A DNA stretch of 64,000 nt. Source: Hyalangium versicolor. Its GTDB lineage: Bacteria > Myxococcota > Myxococcia > Myxococcales > Myxococcaceae. The stretch covers positions 620,001 through 684,000 of the forward strand of contig NZ_JAHXBF010000002.1 of NCBI RefSeq assembly GCF_020103695.1, given 5' to 3'. Made by a program: the position numbers and the translations under genes. Under the pieces are notes generated by a model that saw only the letters and a program-made list of their open reading frames with translations, had not been told where the DNA came from and searched no databases. Below are positions 25,546-34,220 of this stretch, piece by piece (the first letter of the stretch is position 1; each line of letters opens with the position of its first letter).

Positions 25546-26607
25546 TCACTGGAGCCGGCGGCACGCGGAGGTTTTCACCGCGAGGAACACACGAGCACCG
25601 CTCGTCACTCCTAGCTCGCGCACTGCTGCATCCGTCACCCTCACCGCGATGGAAGCCCCAGCCACCTCCACGGTGAGGACCCGATCTCCCACGCCAGCCT
25701 CCTCCATCCGCCGCACCGCTCCTTCCCACACGTTGCGCGCGGAGATGCCCGTGAGCGGGCCCGTGGACAGAAGGATGTCCTCGGCGAGCACCGCATAGGC
25801 GGCACGCGCTCCAGCGGTCAGCTCTGGCCCATCCGGCACCCAAAGCCCGAGCCCATCCGTCACACGCAACCTCAGCCCTCCCTCCGCTGGCCGCTCCAGG
25901 GTGCCCTCCAGGATGTTCTCCTCCGCCTCCATCCCCAGCACCCCACGAGTGGCTCCCGCCAGCACCGAGTCCGCGGGCCCGACGGCGCGCACGTGTCCGT
26001 GCTCCAGCAACAGGGCCTCCTGCGCCAGCACCCGCGCCTCGCCCAGTTGGTGCGTCACGTAGAGCATCGGCACGCGGGCCTCGTCCCGAATGCGGAGCAG
26101 ATAGGGCAACACACGCTCCTTGAGCGCCACATCCAGCGCGGCCAGCGGCTCGTCCAACAGCAGCAGCGCCGGATCCGTGGCCACAGCCCTCGCAAGCGCG
26201 ACGCGCTGCCGCTCACCACCGGAGAGCGTGGCCGGGTAGCGGTGCAGCAACGGCTCCAGCTCGAGCAGGGCCACGGCCTCGTCCACGCGCGAGGGCTGGC
26301 CCTTGCGAACACCGAAACGAACGTTCTCCCTCGCCGTGAGGTGCGGGAAGAGCAACGAGTCCTGGGGCACATAGCCCATGCGCCGCGCCTCGGGAGGCAC
26401 GTCCACCCCCGAGGATGAGTCCAGCAGCACGCGCTCCCTCACCGCCACCCGTCCCCGCGCCCCACGGCGCAGCCCCGCGAGCGACTCCAGCAGGGACGTC
26501 TTCCCCGAACCCGAACGGCCCATCACCGCCACCGAGGCCGAGCTGAAGCGCGCCTCCACCTCCAGCGGGAAGCGCGCCAGCGGCAATCTCAAGGAGACTT
26601 CGATCAT
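25546..26607 (-). CDS. modC: Molybdate ABC transporter ATP-binding protein
   Basis: Encodes about 353 residues. The ABC domain has Walker A GRSGSGKTSLLES, signature LSGGERQRVALARA and Walker B ALLLLDEPLAALD, with the switch His in YVTHQLGEA. The C-terminal part from about residue 285 (GISARNVWEGAVRRM, then AGASIAVRVTDAAVRELGV) is a TOBE/MOP domain that binds molybdate and regulates transport. The ATG at 26607 overlaps the modB stop as ATGA. Together with ModA and ModB it imports molybdate for molybdenum-cofactor enzymes. The long frame upstream of this start is modB read in another phase, not part of ModC. Confidence 0.94.
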   Translation of the reverse strand: MIEVSLRLPLARFPLEVEARFSSASVAVMGRSGSGKTSLLESLAGLRRGARGRVAVRERVLLDSSSGVDVPPEARRMGYVPQDSLLFPHLTARENVRFGVRKGQPSRVDEAVALLELEPLLHRYPATLSGGERQRVALARAVATDPALLLLDEPLAALDVALKERVLPYLLRIRDEARVPMLYVTHQLGEARVLAQEALLLEHGHVRAVGPADSVLAGATRGVLGMEAEENILEGTLERPAEGGLRLRVTDGLGLWVPDGPELTAGARAAYAVLAEDILLSTGPLTGISARNVWEGAVRRMEEAGVGDRVLTVEVAGASIAVRVTDAAVRELGVTSGARVFLAVKTSACRRLQ

Positions 26608-27281
26608 GCGCGCGCTCGAGCCTCGCGGCGTCGGGCCAGCAGCTCCGTGGTGTAGATGCCGGCGAAGGCGATCAACGTGGCGATGCCCGCCAGCCGGAGC
26701 GCCTCGGAATCCTGCCCGAGCTGCGTGCGGTGGAAGATGGCCAGCGCCAGGGTCTGGGTCCTTCCGGGGATGTTGCCCGCGATCATCACCGTGGCGCCGA
26801 ACTCGCCCAGGGCCCGCGAGAAGGCGAGCACGGTCCCCGTGAGCACCCCGCGCCAGGCCAACGGCAGCGTCACCCGGAAGAAGGCCCGGGCGCGAGAATC
26901 CCCCAGCGTCCGCGCCACCGCCACCAGCCGCGGATCCACCTCTTCGAAGCCCGAGCGTGCCGAGCGCACCAGCAGCGGGAAGGCCATGACGGCGCTCGCC
27001 AGCACCACGGCCTTGGGGGTGAACACCACCTCCACACCGAGCGAATCCAGCGCCTGGCCCACCGGGCTGCCGCGCGCGAGCAACTCCAGCAGCACCAACC
27101 CCACCGCCGTGGGCGGCAACACGAGGGGCAGCGAGAGCAGCGTCTCGATCAGGCCCTTGCCCGCTCCCTCCCAACGGGCCAGCCCGTACGCCACGGCCAC
27201 GCCGAAGGGAAGGATGATGGCCGTGGCCAGCGCGGCCACTCCAAGCGAGAAGGCGACGAGCGGCAACTCGCCCTCGCTCAC
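26604..27281 (-). CDS. modB: Molybdate ABC transporter permease
   Basis: Encodes 225 residues with about five or six transmembrane helices. The binding-protein-dependent permease loop (EAA motif) that contacts ModC is visible as ARTLGDSRARAFFRVTLPLAWRGVLTGT, and ALGEFGATVMIAGNIPGRTQTL after it is highly typical of ModB. It forms the inner-membrane channel for molybdate or tungstate. The gene overlaps modA by four bases upstream and modC by four downstream, so the three are one operon. A CysT/CysW permease would be the alternative but the GNIPGRTQT motif and neighbours favour ModB. Confidence 0.94.
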   Translation of the reverse strand: MSEGELPLVAFSLGVAALATAIILPFGVAVAYGLARWEGAGKGLIETLLSLPLVLPPTAVGLVLLELLARGSPVGQALDSLGVEVVFTPKAVVLASAVMAFPLLVRSARSGFEEVDPRLVAVARTLGDSRARAFFRVTLPLAWRGVLTGTVLAFSRALGEFGATVMIAGNIPGRTQTLALAIFHRTQLGQDSEALRLAGIATLIAFAGIYTTELLARRREARARA

Positions 27282-28033
27282 GGCGTCGGCTTCTGGGGAA
27301 GGACGATGAAGCCGTACTTCTCGAAGACGCGCCGAGCCGCCTCACCCTGCAGATACTTCACGAAGGCGAGCCCCGCGGCGGAGGCCTTGCCCTGCGTCAG
27401 GGCCGCCGCCGGGTACACGATGCGAGGTCCGTCCGCCTCTGGAATGGTGAGCGCCACACGCACGCGCTTCGACTGTGCCGCATCTGTGGCGTACACCACC
27501 CCCGCGTCCACCCGGCCCGTCTCCACCGCGGCGAGCGCCGCGCGCACATCCAGCGCGGGCACCACCCGAGGCTCCACGTCCTTCCAGACGCCCGCCTTCT
27601 CCATCCAGGCCTTCGCGTAGAGGCCCGCGGGCACCGCCGCCGGATCCGCGAGCGCCAGCTGCTTCACCTCACGCAGATCCGCCGCGGAACCCACCTTCCG
27701 CTTCGAGTCCGTCGGCACCACCACCACCAGCCGGTTGGAGAGCAGATCCACCCGGCTGCCCTCCTGGACGAGCTTCGCCTTCTCCACCTGCTCCAGCTTC
27801 GCCGTGTCGGCTGAGAGGAATACGTCCGCGGGAGCACCCGCGATGACCTGCCGCGCCAGATCGCTCGAGGCGCCGAAGGAGAACTCCACTGTCACACCTT
27901 TCTCCTTCATGTAGGTACGACCTATCTCCTGAAGCGCATCGGTGGTGCTCGCCGCGGCGAACACCAGGACCTTCTCGGCGGCGAGGGCGGGCAGTGAGAC
28001 GGTGAGCAGCAGGGCAAGCAGGATGGTTCGCAT
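27278..28033 (-). CDS. modA: Molybdate-binding periplasmic protein
   Basis: Encodes 251 residues with a signal peptide (MRTILLALLLTVSLPALA) cut before AEKVLVFAAAS. The mature sequence has the ModA hallmarks LVFAAASTTDALQEIG, FSFGASSDLARQVIAGAPADVFLSAD and DAGVVYATDA. It binds molybdate in the periplasm and delivers it to ModB. No Cys follows the signal sequence, so it is soluble. It is the first gene of modABC and is divergent from a MarR-type regulator whose coding region starts within 100 bases, so that regulator may share the intergenic region. Confidence 0.95.
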   Translation of the reverse strand: MRTILLALLLTVSLPALAAEKVLVFAAASTTDALQEIGRTYMKEKGVTVEFSFGASSDLARQVIAGAPADVFLSADTAKLEQVEKAKLVQEGSRVDLLSNRLVVVVPTDSKRKVGSAADLREVKQLALADPAAVPAGLYAKAWMEKAGVWKDVEPRVVPALDVRAALAAVETGRVDAGVVYATDAAQSKRVRVALTIPEADGPRIVYPAAALTQGKASAAGLAFVKYLQGEAARRVFEKYGFIVLPQKPTP

Positions 28034-28098
28034 GGGGAGGTTCCTCTTCTGGAGTAAGGCGCTTCGTCAAGCACTCTGGGGCGACAGGGGAGATTCCA

Positions 28099-28127
28099 TT
28101 GACCCGCCTCGGGTCGCTCGGTAAAGA
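28099..28127 (+). promoter_or_regulatory. Possible promoter for the MarR gene
   Basis: TTGACC at 28099-28104 and TAAAGA at 28122-28127 are separated by 17 bases, a good sigma-70 layout with a strong -35 and a weak -10. This overlaps the TTG that could also serve as the gene's start codon, so both readings cannot hold. If it is a promoter, transcription would begin near 28133-28135, at the in-frame GTG of the MarR gene. Confidence 0.3.
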
Positions 28128-28638
28128 AAATTCCGTGTCGCGGAATATCCCCAAAGAGGAAGATCTCACCAACGATGCGACGCGGCTCCAGCAACTCCTG
28201 TATTCGGTAGGGAGGCGCCGCTCGCTCCGTGACCCCATTGCCAGCACCTGTGAGGAGATGCAGTTCACCCCGCCCCAGGTCCACGCGCTGCTGTGGCTGG
28301 GGCAGGACGGCATGCTCACCATGGGAGAGTTGGCGCGAAGGCTCGGGGTAACGGAGAAGACGGTGACTGGCGTCGTGGACCGGCTCGAGCGCGAGGACCA
28401 GGTCCAGCGCGAGCGCATCACCCTGGACCGCCGCGTCGTGCGCTGTCGCCTGACGGAACAGGGGCAGAAGACCTACCAGAAGCTCGAGCGGTTGATGTTC
28501 CAGGCGGTGGTCCACATGCTGGGCATGCTGGACACCACCGACCGCAAGGCGCTCTTCCGCATCCTCGAGAAGCTCATCCGTCGGCTGGAGTCTCCCCCGG
28601 GAGAGGCCCTATCGGGCCCACAAGAGAAGTCGGCCTGA
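28099..28638 (+). CDS. MarR-family transcriptional regulator
   Basis: Encodes up to 179 residues from a TTG at 28099 that has GGGGAGA upstream; an in-frame GTG at 28135 is the alternative start and fits a leaderless message. The winged helix-turn-helix is clear from about residue 58 on: FTPPQVHALLWLGQDGMLTMGELARRLGVTEKTVTGVVDRL, then EDQVQRERITLDRRVVRCRLTEQG as the wing, followed by the dimerisation helices. It would act as a DNA-binding repressor. It is divergent from modABC but is not a ModE relative, since it lacks a molybdate-binding domain, so its target may be its own gene or a different regulon. The ligand is unknown. Confidence 0.87.
   Translation: MTRLGSLGKENSVSRNIPKEEDLTNDATRLQQLLYSVGRRRSLRDPIASTCEEMQFTPPQVHALLWLGQDGMLTMGELARRLGVTEKTVTGVVDRLEREDQVQRERITLDRRVVRCRLTEQGQKTYQKLERLMFQAVVHMLGMLDTTDRKALFRILEKLIRRLESPPGEALSGPQEKSA
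28130..28146. promoter_or_regulatory. Inverted repeat at the start of the MarR gene, possible operator
   Basis: ATTCCG (28130-28135) and CGGAAT (28141-28146) are perfect inverted repeats with a 5-base spacer. MarR-family dimers bind palindromes of about this size, commonly over their own promoters. The site lies directly after the possible -10 box and between the MarR and modA genes, so it could mediate autoregulation. The sequence alone does not show what binds it. Confidence 0.4.
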
Positions 28639-28749
28639 GCCCGGACTGGCGCCTGCTCTCACCCCCGCCCTCCTACCGCCGGCCACCTTGCAGCGGGTGG
28701 CTCCTGCTTTATCGAAAGGAGGACTGCATCTGTCCGTTGGGGAAGAGAC

Positions 28750-30246
28750 ATGAAGGCGCATACGTCCGCAGTGTTAGGAGTCGTACTGGCAGCGGTGCTG
28801 GCGCTCGCAGGCTGTGACAGGCCGCCATCCGGCTCGAATCCGGCTGAAGAGCCAGCGGCCCCGGCAACCTCATCTCAGCAGGGAAACCAGACACCCTCGC
28901 AGGCCCTGCCTCCCTCTCAGGCCCAGGCACTCGCCTCGCTGGCGCCCTTGGCGGACTCGGTCCGGTCCGCGGTCGTCAACGTGGAGGTCCGCTCCCGAGG
29001 TCCCGAGCCTCGGGGAGGCATTCCGGCCCAGGAGGATCCCTTCGGAGGCCTCCTGCCGTTTCCCTTCGGCCCGCCGACTCCGCGAGGCCAGGAGCCACTG
29101 CGCCAGGGGCTCGGCTCCGGCTTCATCATCGATTCCTCGGGGGTGGTGCTCACCAACAACCACGTGGTGGAAGGTGCCGTCGGCATCGACGTGAAGCTCC
29201 AGGATGGGCGCCAGTTCGAAGCGGAGGTGCTGGGCACGGATCCGCTCACGGACGTGGCCGTGATCAAGCTGCGCGGCAAGGATGTGAAGGACCTGCCGGT
29301 GGTGCGGCTGGGAGACTCGGACGCGATGCGCGTGGGGAACTGGGTGCTGGCCATCGGCAACCCGTTCGGGCTGTCCTCCAGCGTCAGCCTGGGCATCCTC
29401 TCGGCCAAGGCGCGCGACATCCAGGCCGGCCCGTATGACGACTTCCTGCAGACGGACGCGGCCATCAACCCCGGCAACTCCGGCGGGCCGCTCTTCAACA
29501 TGCAGGGAGAGGTGATCGGCATCAACACGGCCATCGTGGGAGGAGGCAGCGGCATCGGGTTCGCGGTGCCCAGCAACCTGGTGAAGGCGCTGGTGCCACA
29601 GTTGGAGAAGGAGGGCTCCGTCACTCGCGGCTGGCTGGGGTTGGGCGTTCAGGACCTGACGGCCGATCTCGGCGAGGCGCTGAGGCTGCCCATGCACCAA
29701 GGAGCCCTTGTGGTGAGCGTCCAGGAGGGCACTCCCTCCGCGGAGGCGGGACTGAAGCCGGATGACGCCATCGTGGCCCTGGATGGGAAGCCCATCACTT
29801 CGGGAGGCGCGCTCACACGGACGGTGGCGCTGCTGCCTCCCGGCACGCAGGTGACCCTCACCCTCTACCGCGATGGCCAGCGGCTGGAGAGCAAGGTGAA
29901 GCTCGGGACGAGGCCCGACCTGGAGGGGCTCTCCGAGAGGACGAACCGCCACTCCCAGATCGAACCCCACCAGCGGCTGGGGCTGGCCCTCAACGACGTC
30001 CCGCCCCAGCTCGAGGCGCGCGGCGCGCCGCAGGGAGCGCTCATCACCCGCGTGGTTCCGGGCTCCGTCGCCGAGCGCGCCGGGCTCGCGGCGGGAATGG
30101 TGGTGGTGGAGGCCGGAGGCAAGCCCGTACGGGGGGCTTCGGACCTGGTGCAACTCCTCCGGGATGCTCGCCCTGGGAGCGTGGTGCTCCTGCGCGTTCA
30201 GTTCCAGGACATCCGGGCCCTGCGCACGCTCAGGATCCCCGAGTAG
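28750..30246 (+). CDS. HtrA/DegP-family lipoprotein protease with two PDZ domains
   Basis: Encodes 498 residues. The N-terminus has a lipobox (VLALAGC, Cys22) followed by a Pro/Gln/Ser-rich linker to about residue 65. The trypsin-like protease domain has the complete triad: His138 (VLTNNHVVEG), Asp168 (DPLTDVAVIKL) and Ser244 (INPGNSGGPLFN). Two PDZ domains follow at about 300-385 (RGWLGLGVQDLTADL) and 405-495 (RLGLALNDVPPQLE). DegP and DegQ are usually soluble periplasmic proteins, so a lipid-anchored copy is somewhat unusual. It should degrade or chaperone misfolded envelope proteins. Its 3' end overlaps the DUF218 gene on the other strand by 17 bases. Confidence 0.93.
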   Translation: MKAHTSAVLGVVLAAVLALAGCDRPPSGSNPAEEPAAPATSSQQGNQTPSQALPPSQAQALASLAPLADSVRSAVVNVEVRSRGPEPRGGIPAQEDPFGGLLPFPFGPPTPRGQEPLRQGLGSGFIIDSSGVVLTNNHVVEGAVGIDVKLQDGRQFEAEVLGTDPLTDVAVIKLRGKDVKDLPVVRLGDSDAMRVGNWVLAIGNPFGLSSSVSLGILSAKARDIQAGPYDDFLQTDAAINPGNSGGPLFNMQGEVIGINTAIVGGGSGIGFAVPSNLVKALVPQLEKEGSVTRGWLGLGVQDLTADLGEALRLPMHQGALVVSVQEGTPSAEAGLKPDDAIVALDGKPITSGGALTRTVALLPPGTQVTLTLYRDGQRLESKVKLGTRPDLEGLSERTNRHSQIEPHQRLGLALNDVPPQLEARGAPQGALITRVVPGSVAERAGLAAGMVVVEAGGKPVRGASDLVQLLRDARPGSVVLLRVQFQDIRALRTLRIPE

Positions 30247-30910
30247 TCGGATCCAGCGCCTCGCCCGCTGCGCTCGCCAGGGTTGCGGGCGAACGGGCGA
30301 GCAGCACCCGGGGGTGGAGCAGCAGCGCCAGGGATTCGCGCACGGTCCAATAGAAGCGCTCCCAGGCATCGAGGTTGCGGTCGGTGAGGAGCGCGGGACT
30401 GGTGGCCACCTCGAAGCCCTGGAGCCGGAAGTACTGTCGCGCGCGCAACAGGTGGTAGGGATCGGACACCACCACCACGCGCCGGGCACCCAGGGAGCGC
30501 AGCAGCTCGGCGCTATAGCGGGAGTTCTGTTCGGTGGAGTGGCTCTGCTCCTCCAGGAGGCAGGCCTCGGCCGGCACACCAAGCTGCACCGCCACCGAGC
30601 GCATCACCTGGGCTTCGGAGGGAGGGTTGTCGCCGACGCCCCCCGAGAAGACGAGTCGGGGCGCAATGCCACGGCGGTAGAGCTCCGCCGCCTTCTCCAC
30701 CCGGGCATACAGCGCTCCCGAGGGCACCCCTCCCTTGAGGACACGGGCTCCGAGCACCACCACGGCATCGGCCGGCATGGCCCGCTCGTTCTGCCCGAAT
30801 CGGTCCACGCGCCACGCCAGCCCGAACACACCGCACGTCAAGACGCCCACCACGGCGACGAAGAGCCGCCGGAGCGTGACGGACCGGATCTTGAGCGCGG
30901 AGAGCCCCAT
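30230..30910 (-). CDS. DUF218/YdcF-family membrane protein (ElyC/SanA-like)
   Basis: Encodes 226 residues. One N-terminal membrane helix (FVAVVGVLTCGVFGLAW) precedes a DUF218 domain: DAVVVLGARVLKGGVPSGAL, GIAPRLVFSGGVGDNPPSEA, EEQSHSTEQNSRYSAELL and VVVVSDPYHLLRARQYF. These match SanA/ElyC/YdcF proteins linked to envelope integrity and, for ElyC, to handling of the lipid carrier for peptidoglycan and other polymers. The biochemical reaction is not established. It converges with and overlaps the HtrA gene end. The start at 30910 gives a normal N-terminus ahead of the helix. Confidence 0.85.
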   Translation of the reverse strand: MGLSALKIRSVTLRRLFVAVVGVLTCGVFGLAWRVDRFGQNERAMPADAVVVLGARVLKGGVPSGALYARVEKAAELYRRGIAPRLVFSGGVGDNPPSEAQVMRSVAVQLGVPAEACLLEEQSHSTEQNSRYSAELLRSLGARRVVVVSDPYHLLRARQYFRLQGFEVATSPALLTDRNLDAWERFYWTVRESLALLLHPRVLLARSPATLASAAGEALDPTTRGS

Positions 30911-31152
30911 TCCCCTCAGGGTAGGTCAACGGCTCGTCAACGGCGAGCCTCCACGCTCGGGCCCGGGAGCCAGCGCACCTGCCCGGGTGTTTCATGGAGA
31001 TCACGTCACGCCCAGTCGTCAGTTTGACCTCCAGTCATTGAACACCGATGCCGGTCCGTGCTCGCGGGGTGACGAGAGGCAGGCGCGGGGGTACAAGGCT
31101 CGGATCAGGAGCTCCAGCGCGCTCCTCTCATCCCAGTGTTGGGTCACTCCCT

Positions 31153-32478
31153 ATGACGACGGTCCTGGACCCCGAGCCGATCTTCCCTCACGAGCTGCGC
31201 GATGCCTGGCCCGCGCTGTCTCGGGACGAGCGCGTGGAGAGCTTCAAACTCGTGCCGCACGCCACGGCGGACGACTTCTTCCTCTCGCTCTCGGCACAGG
31301 AACAGTCGGAGCTGATCCTCGCCATGGCCCCGGGCGAGCGCCGCACGTGGATGCGGCTGCTGGCTCCGGACGACGGAGTGGACGTCATCCAGGCCTCGCC
31401 CCCCGAGGCCCGCGAGTCCCTGCTGTCCGAGCTGGACGAATCCACGCGGCGCGAGGTGCAGGCCCTGCTGGCCTACGCGGAGGACGACGCGGGCGGGCTG
31501 ATGAATCCGCGCTTCGCGCGGGTGCGGCCGGAGATGAGCATCGACGAGGCCATCAGCTACCTGCGCAAGCAGACGCGTGAGAAGGTGGAGACGGTCTACT
31601 ACGCCTATGCCCTGGACTCGCACCAGCACCTGCTGGGAGTGGTCTCGCTGCGCCAGCTCTTCCAGGCATCACCGAGCAAGCGGGTGGACGAGGTGATGCG
31701 CCGGGATGTCGTCACCGTGAGCGAGGACACGGACCAGGAGGAGGTGAGCCACATCTTCTCCGAGCAGGGCCTGATGGCCATCCCCGTGGTGGACAGTGAG
31801 CGGCGGATGAAGGGCATCGTCACGGTGGATGACATCGTCCAGGTGGTGCAGGACGAGGCCACCGAGGACATCCAGAAGGTGGGCGGTATGGAGGCCCTGG
31901 ACGCGCCCTACTTCGAGGTGGGCTTCCTGGCCATGCTGCGCAAGCGGGCCGGCTGGCTGATGGTGCTCTTCCTGGGAGAGATGCTCACCGCCACGGCCAT
32001 GGGCTACTTCGAGCAGGAGATCGCCCGCGCGGTGGTGCTGAGCCTCTTCATCCCGCTCATCATCAGCTCGGGAGGCAACTCGGGCAGCCAGGCCACCACG
32101 CTCATCATCCGCTCGCTGGCGCTGAGCGAGGTGCGGCTGAGGGACTGGTGGCGCGTGGCTCGGCGGGAGCTGGCGGCGGGCCTCGCGCTGGGAGCCATCC
32201 TCGGCTGCGTGGGCATCGCGCGCATCCTGATCTGGCAGGCCCTCTTCCACAGCTACGGCGAGCACGCCGTGAAGGTGGCGCTGACGGTGGGTGCGTCGCT
32301 GGTGGGGGTGGTGATGTTCGGCACGCTGTCCGGCTCCATGCTGCCCTTCGCCCTGCGGCGCGTGGGCTTCGACCCCGCGAGCGCCTCCGCCCCCTTCGTG
32401 GCCACGCTCGTGGATGTGTCCGGGCTGGTCATCTACTTCACCGCGGCCAGCATCATTCTGCGGGGAGCGCTGCTCTGA
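31153..32478 (+). CDS. mgtE: Magnesium transporter MgtE
   Basis: Encodes about 441 residues from the ATG at 31153; the frame is open to 31048 but conserved sequence begins here. Residues 1-125 form the helical MgtE N domain (MAPGERRTWMRLL, ending in EDDAGGLMNPRF). Two CBS domains follow at about 130-250 (VDEVMRRDVVTVSEDTDQEE and KGIVTVDDIVQVV). The C-terminal 180 residues form five membrane helices with the pore signature SSGGNSGSQATTLIIRSLA. The cytoplasmic domains act as a magnesium sensor that closes the channel at high internal magnesium. The 243-base gap upstream shows no recognisable magnesium riboswitch. The 3' end overlaps the next gene on the other strand by 26 bases. Confidence 0.94.
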   Translation: MTTVLDPEPIFPHELRDAWPALSRDERVESFKLVPHATADDFFLSLSAQEQSELILAMAPGERRTWMRLLAPDDGVDVIQASPPEARESLLSELDESTRREVQALLAYAEDDAGGLMNPRFARVRPEMSIDEAISYLRKQTREKVETVYYAYALDSHQHLLGVVSLRQLFQASPSKRVDEVMRRDVVTVSEDTDQEEVSHIFSEQGLMAIPVVDSERRMKGIVTVDDIVQVVQDEATEDIQKVGGMEALDAPYFEVGFLAMLRKRAGWLMVLFLGEMLTATAMGYFEQEIARAVVLSLFIPLIISSGGNSGSQATTLIIRSLALSEVRLRDWWRVARRELAAGLALGAILGCVGIARILIWQALFHSYGEHAVKVALTVGASLVGVVMFGTLSGSMLPFALRRVGFDPASASAPFVATLVDVSGLVIYFTAASIILRGALL

Positions 32479-33319
32479 GAGGCTCCTGCGTGTCCTTCAA
32501 CCGGACGTCCGCGATGACGGGGTAGTGGTCCGAGGCCCCCACGCGCAGCACCGCGCTCCGCACCGGCTCGAAGGAGTCACAGGCCAGCACGTAGTCGATG
32601 CGCAGCGCCGGCGAGAACGGGAACGGCAGCGGGTAGGTGCCGTCCGAGCCATGGCCGCTGGCCGCGACGACATCCGTGAGCCCCCTCCGCAACAGGCGCA
32701 CCGGGCGAGAGTCCGGATCGTCGTTGAAGTCTCCCATGAGGAGCTTGGGCCGTGGGTCTCTGGCCATCATCCCCGCGATGAGCGCGCTCTGGCGCACGCG
32801 GACGTCTCCATTGAAGGGCCTGCGGATGAGATGGGTGAGGTAGACGCTGATCTCGCGCCCAGCCACCTGCACCACTGCGTGGACGAGCGTCCGGGGCTCG
32901 GCGCCGCGAGGCACCGGCAGCGGGTACTGCGCCAGCGACTCCAGTGGGAAGCGCGAGAGCAGCGCGATGCCGTACGCGCCGCCATAGAGATCCGTGGTGC
33001 GGAAGTGCGCGTGGTACGGCAGCCCGGCCTGCTCGGCGAGAACGGCCGTCTGGTCCAGCCCTCCCGCGCGGCGGCTCCCGAGATCCACCTCCTGGAGCGC
33101 GACGACGTCGGGCCGAGCGCCGCGGATGACCTCAGCCACCTTGTCCAGGCCGCGAATGCCGGACTCGATGTTGAAGGTCATCACCCGCAGCTCCTCGGGC
33201 GAACGGCGCGCGCTCGTCTCCAGCTCCGCCAGGGCGGTGGGGGCGCGAGTGCTGGAAGAAGAAGCACACGCGAGGACGGCGGTCAGCGAGAGGGCGGGTA
33301 GCAGGCGGAGGAGATGCAT
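32453..33319 (-). CDS. Endonuclease/exonuclease/phosphatase-family lipoprotein
   Basis: Encodes about 288 residues from the ATG at 33319; an upstream ATG at 33355 is in frame but would spoil the signal peptide. The N-terminus (MHLLRLLPALSLTAVLAC) ends in a lipobox. The EEP fold shows all key motifs: LRVMTFNIESG (Asn), VVALQEVDLG (Glu), LLMGDFNDDPDSRP (Asp and Asn) and the terminal ASDHYPVIADV (Asp-His). Members cleave phosphodiester bonds in nucleic acids, inositol phosphates or sphingomyelin. An exported, lipid-anchored member may act on extracellular DNA or lipids, but the substrate cannot be told. It converges with mgtE. Confidence 0.88.
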   Translation of the reverse strand: MHLLRLLPALSLTAVLACASSSSTRAPTALAELETSARRSPEELRVMTFNIESGIRGLDKVAEVIRGARPDVVALQEVDLGSRRAGGLDQTAVLAEQAGLPYHAHFRTTDLYGGAYGIALLSRFPLESLAQYPLPVPRGAEPRTLVHAVVQVAGREISVYLTHLIRRPFNGDVRVRQSALIAGMMARDPRPKLLMGDFNDDPDSRPVRLLRRGLTDVVAASGHGSDGTYPLPFPFSPALRIDYVLACDSFEPVRSAVLRVGASDHYPVIADVRLKDTQEPLRAALPAE

Positions 33320-33416
33320 GGCTTGAAGGGCCGGGATGCTAGGCCGAAGCCCCAAGCCCTGTCGTCCCCCCGCCTCGGGCCCGTCCGCACAGCAGGCGGA
33401 CGGCCCCAGCTACACG

Positions 33417-34100
33417 TTACGAGTTGCGGCGGCGCATGCGCGCGGCCACGAGGGCCAGCAACGCCACCATGGGCGCGCCACCCGCGGCGGAGCAGCCCCC
33501 ATCGTCGTCACCCTCGCCACCGCCCGGGTTGTCCGTGCCCGCATCCGGAGTGCCCGCATCCGGAGCGCCCGCGTCCGGGGTCGACGCAGCGGTCACCTGG
33601 ACATTGAAGGTGGTGGACGCCGAGTTGTCTCCGGTCGAGGCGAAGTTGCCGTTGACCGAGTTGCCGGAGGCGTAGAGCGTCACGGTCTTGCTCGTGGAGG
33701 GCGCCACCAGCGAGAAGTCGAAGCGGACCTCGCCGTTGGCAAACGCCTTGGCTGCCGTGTGAGTCAGCTCACCGCTCTCGACCTTGAGATCGGATCCGGC
33801 CACGTTGAGCGTTCCTCCGCTGTCACTCACGGCCACGTTCATGCCAGCCTTCACGGCGGGGCCGCCTGTAACGATGAGCGTGTAGTTGCCCGTGCTGCCC
33901 GCGGTGAGCGTCGCGGGACCGTTGATCGTCACGGTCGGAACCAGGGTGCTCGCGCCGGTAGCATGGCATGCCTGCACGCAGGTCGAGCCCTGCTTGCCAG
34001 AGAAACCGGTCTTGCCCGAGGCGTTGGCGTGAGCCTCGTGAGAAAAGAGTCCTGCCGCCAGGACACCGGCGACAACAAGGGAGAAGCGCTGCGACAGCAT
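33417..34100 (-). CDS. Exported MYXO-CTERM protein with CxxxCH motif and beta domain
   Basis: Encodes about 227 residues from the ATG at 34100. After a signal peptide (VVAGVLAAGLFSHEAHA) comes GKQGSTCVQACHATG, which has two Cys and a His spaced as CVQACH. A beta-sandwich-like domain of about 120 residues follows (VTINGPATLTAGSTGNYTL to ASTTFNVQV), a reeler/choice-of-anchor type of arrangement. The C-terminus is a TPDAG-repeat linker, an acidic stretch, GGCSAAGG, a short hydrophobic helix and RMRRRNS: a MYXO-CTERM tail for surface anchoring. I recall similar proteins in Myxococcus. CVQACH lacks the exact CxxCH haem motif, so haem binding is doubtful. Confidence 0.75.
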   Translation of the reverse strand: MLSQRFSLVVAGVLAAGLFSHEAHANASGKTGFSGKQGSTCVQACHATGASTLVPTVTINGPATLTAGSTGNYTLIVTGGPAVKAGMNVAVSDSGGTLNVAGSDLKVESGELTHTAAKAFANGEVRFDFSLVAPSTSKTVTLYASGNSVNGNFASTGDNSASTTFNVQVTAASTPDAGAPDAGTPDAGTDNPGGGEGDDDGGCSAAGGAPMVALLALVAARMRRRNS

Positions 34101-34220
34101 TCGACCTCCAGGAGGAAACCGCAGGAAAACCTGCAAACGGGGGAGTTCACTTCTTAACGCAGCGCGCCCACCCAATGCACGATGCCCTTGCTAATGTTTC
34201 ACCCCTTCTTGTCGGGCGGC

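Noticed and set aside
26608..27345. N-terminal extension of the modC frame
   Set aside because: The long frame reads modB in another phase. ModC begins at the ATG at 26607, overlapping modB by four bases.
30911..31152. Magnesium riboswitch ahead of mgtE
   Set aside because: The 242-base gap was read for a conserved M-box or similar structure and none was recognised. A covariance search would settle it.
33961..34000. Possible haem c site in the MYXO-CTERM protein
   Set aside because: The spacing is CVQACH (three residues between the Cys), not CxxCH, so a c-type haem is unlikely without further evidence.
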